The translations under genes were made by a program, and so were the position numbers. The notes beneath the pieces are model-generated. The model searched no databases, was not told the origin of the DNA, and worked only from the letters and a program-made list of their open reading frames with translations. From assembly GCF_003945595.2 (NCBI RefSeq), contig NW_024104422.1:815743-879742 (forward strand): a stretch of 64,000 bases of DNA. Direction: 5' to 3'. Below, piece by piece: positions 63,201-64,000 of the stretch (positions are counted from its first letter, which is position 1; every line of letters begins with the position of its first letter). The stretch is from Pipra filicauda. Lineage: Eukaryota; Chordata; Aves; Passeriformes; Pipridae.

Positions 63201-64000
63201 CCTTTTAAAAGAGAAAAAGAACGAAACTGTGAAAAGTGGGTTTAGCCTGTTTGGTGAGGCTCTGTGCAGGGTCTGTGTAATGAGACACCTCAACAACAGT
63301 TTCTACACAGCTGCTGCCTCTTGATCTTTGATGTCTACAGTGCTCCTGACTTGTACAGCAGGGAAAATAAGAAATGCTATCTTGTTTAGTCTTGCTGTGT
63401 TTTACCTTGCTTAGCATTTAGTAACTGGACTAGACCACCTAACTTGAAGACCTGCTTTAAAGGCAACTCTTTGATGGTAGAAATCCCAGGTTGGGGAATT
63501 TTTGAAACAAGGGCACCCTCTAATGGAAACAAGAACGACAGAGCAACCACAAGCTGTTACGGTAGGGAATGTACATTTTCTCTTCTCTGGGTATTTATGC
63601 TAAGCTTATGAAAGAATCAATTCCTCCTCTACTCTCAAAGGAATGGTTAGATATTCTGCCTTTTAAATGCAACACGAAGAAGATTTTTTTTCACTGCAGA
63701 TCAAAGCTTACAAAAAACGACCACATTCTGCACAGAACCCAAAACCACTTCACCAACCCAAAGACTAAATAGCATTTCAGCAGCTTCTGGTCCCAGTTGT
63801 AAGTTAGCACAGGAGTTCTGTCCACTGAGGAGGCCTGAGACCACCTTGTTTAGGTTGTCTGTGCTTAGGTTAACTATTTTTTCTGCTGTAAACTTCATCA
63901 GCAGCAAACTGGCTTCTCCTGAGCTCCTGGTGGTGCTATAAGGGAGCAATAATTGTCTATGGAAAGACACAGTAATTGCTTTTCTGTGGGCACTTATTCT
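60269..64000. other. Noncoding sequence, one old CR1 relic
   Basis: No gene is recognised. An old CR1-like tail lies at 60823-60905. A 177-codon plus-strand frame (62566-63099) has no recognisable domain, and an overlapping minus-strand frame of 116 codons is equally open, so I treat both as chance. Confidence 0.5.
60823..60905 (-). repeat. Old CR1-like tail
   Basis: TTTCACAGATCCTTAGATTT, AAGGCTCTAAAAGGATCTTT, CAGAACATTCGTTCTTGTCA and CCTGCAATGTAATATGTG resemble the inverted 3' end of older amniote CR1 subfamilies ('cacagattcttagatttaaggccagaagggatcatt...tgacctcctgcatatca'). Diverged. Confidence 0.45.

Noticed and set aside
1..64000. CRISPR arrays, operons, tRNA or rRNA genes, phage or plasmid elements
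   Set aside because: No regularly spaced direct repeats, no clustered same-strand long frames and no cloverleaf or rRNA sequence were seen; the window is vertebrate-type DNA.

Overview
The window looks like ordinary nuclear DNA of a bird. The base composition is AT-leaning, CpG is scarce outside a few small patches, and there is no operon-like packing of reading frames. Repeats of avian type are scattered through it: several 5'-truncated CR1 LINE copies, some ending in the typical ATTCTATGATTCTATG-like 3' tail, one solo LTR that resembles an avian ERVL family, and old amniote MIR-like SINE relics. The LTR and the CR1 mix lead me to suspect a passerine, but this is inference. I find no protein-coding gene or exon that I can defend. 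The long open frames are either CR1 or LTR sequence read through, or chance frames with no recognisable domain. The window is best read as intergenic sequence or as part of a very long intron.

Layout: 1-3.9 kb is unique AT-rich sequence with one (AT)n run. An ERVL-like solo LTR lies at 3.93-4.52 kb and carries a TATA box. From 4.5-16.4 kb the sequence is mostly unique, with a CR1 tail (7.6 kb), a MIR (9.1-9.3 kb), a 280-bp CR1 (10.0-10.3 kb) and a short CR1 tail (14.1 kb). A 1-kb CR1 with a broken reverse-transcriptase remnant occupies 16.4-17.4 kb, and another CR1 tail lies at 18.0 kb. From 18.1-34.3 kb the sequence is nearly repeat-free. It holds a CpG patch, a short zinc-finger-like reading frame and a Z-DNA-prone (TG)n tract at 27.0-27.3 kb, and a perfect inverted repeat at 29.6 kb. 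A CR1 lies at 34.3 kb. From 34.6-47.5 kb it is unique apart from two MIR-like relics (41.9 and 43.7 kb) and a candidate second LTR (42.0-42.7 kb). From 47.6-52.7 kb it is more GC- and purine-rich, with a strong G-quadruplex motif (47.83 kb), a CpG patch (49.7 kb) and a CpG-island-like segment (52.19-52.62 kb). A clear MIR lies at 53.8 kb, and two longer minus-strand CR1 copies lie at 55.5-56.2 and 59.4-60.3 kb. Plausible conserved noncoding sequence lies between and around them. The last 3.7 kb is unique.

No genes act together here. The functional hypotheses left are regulatory: the CpG-rich segment at 52.2-52.6 kb, the X-box-like motifs at 29.63 and 56.43 kb, the G4 motif, and the promoter remnants in the LTRs. 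I see no sign of a novel multi-gene system. Alignments and conservation data were not available; repeat identities rest on recognising family consensus features by eye.
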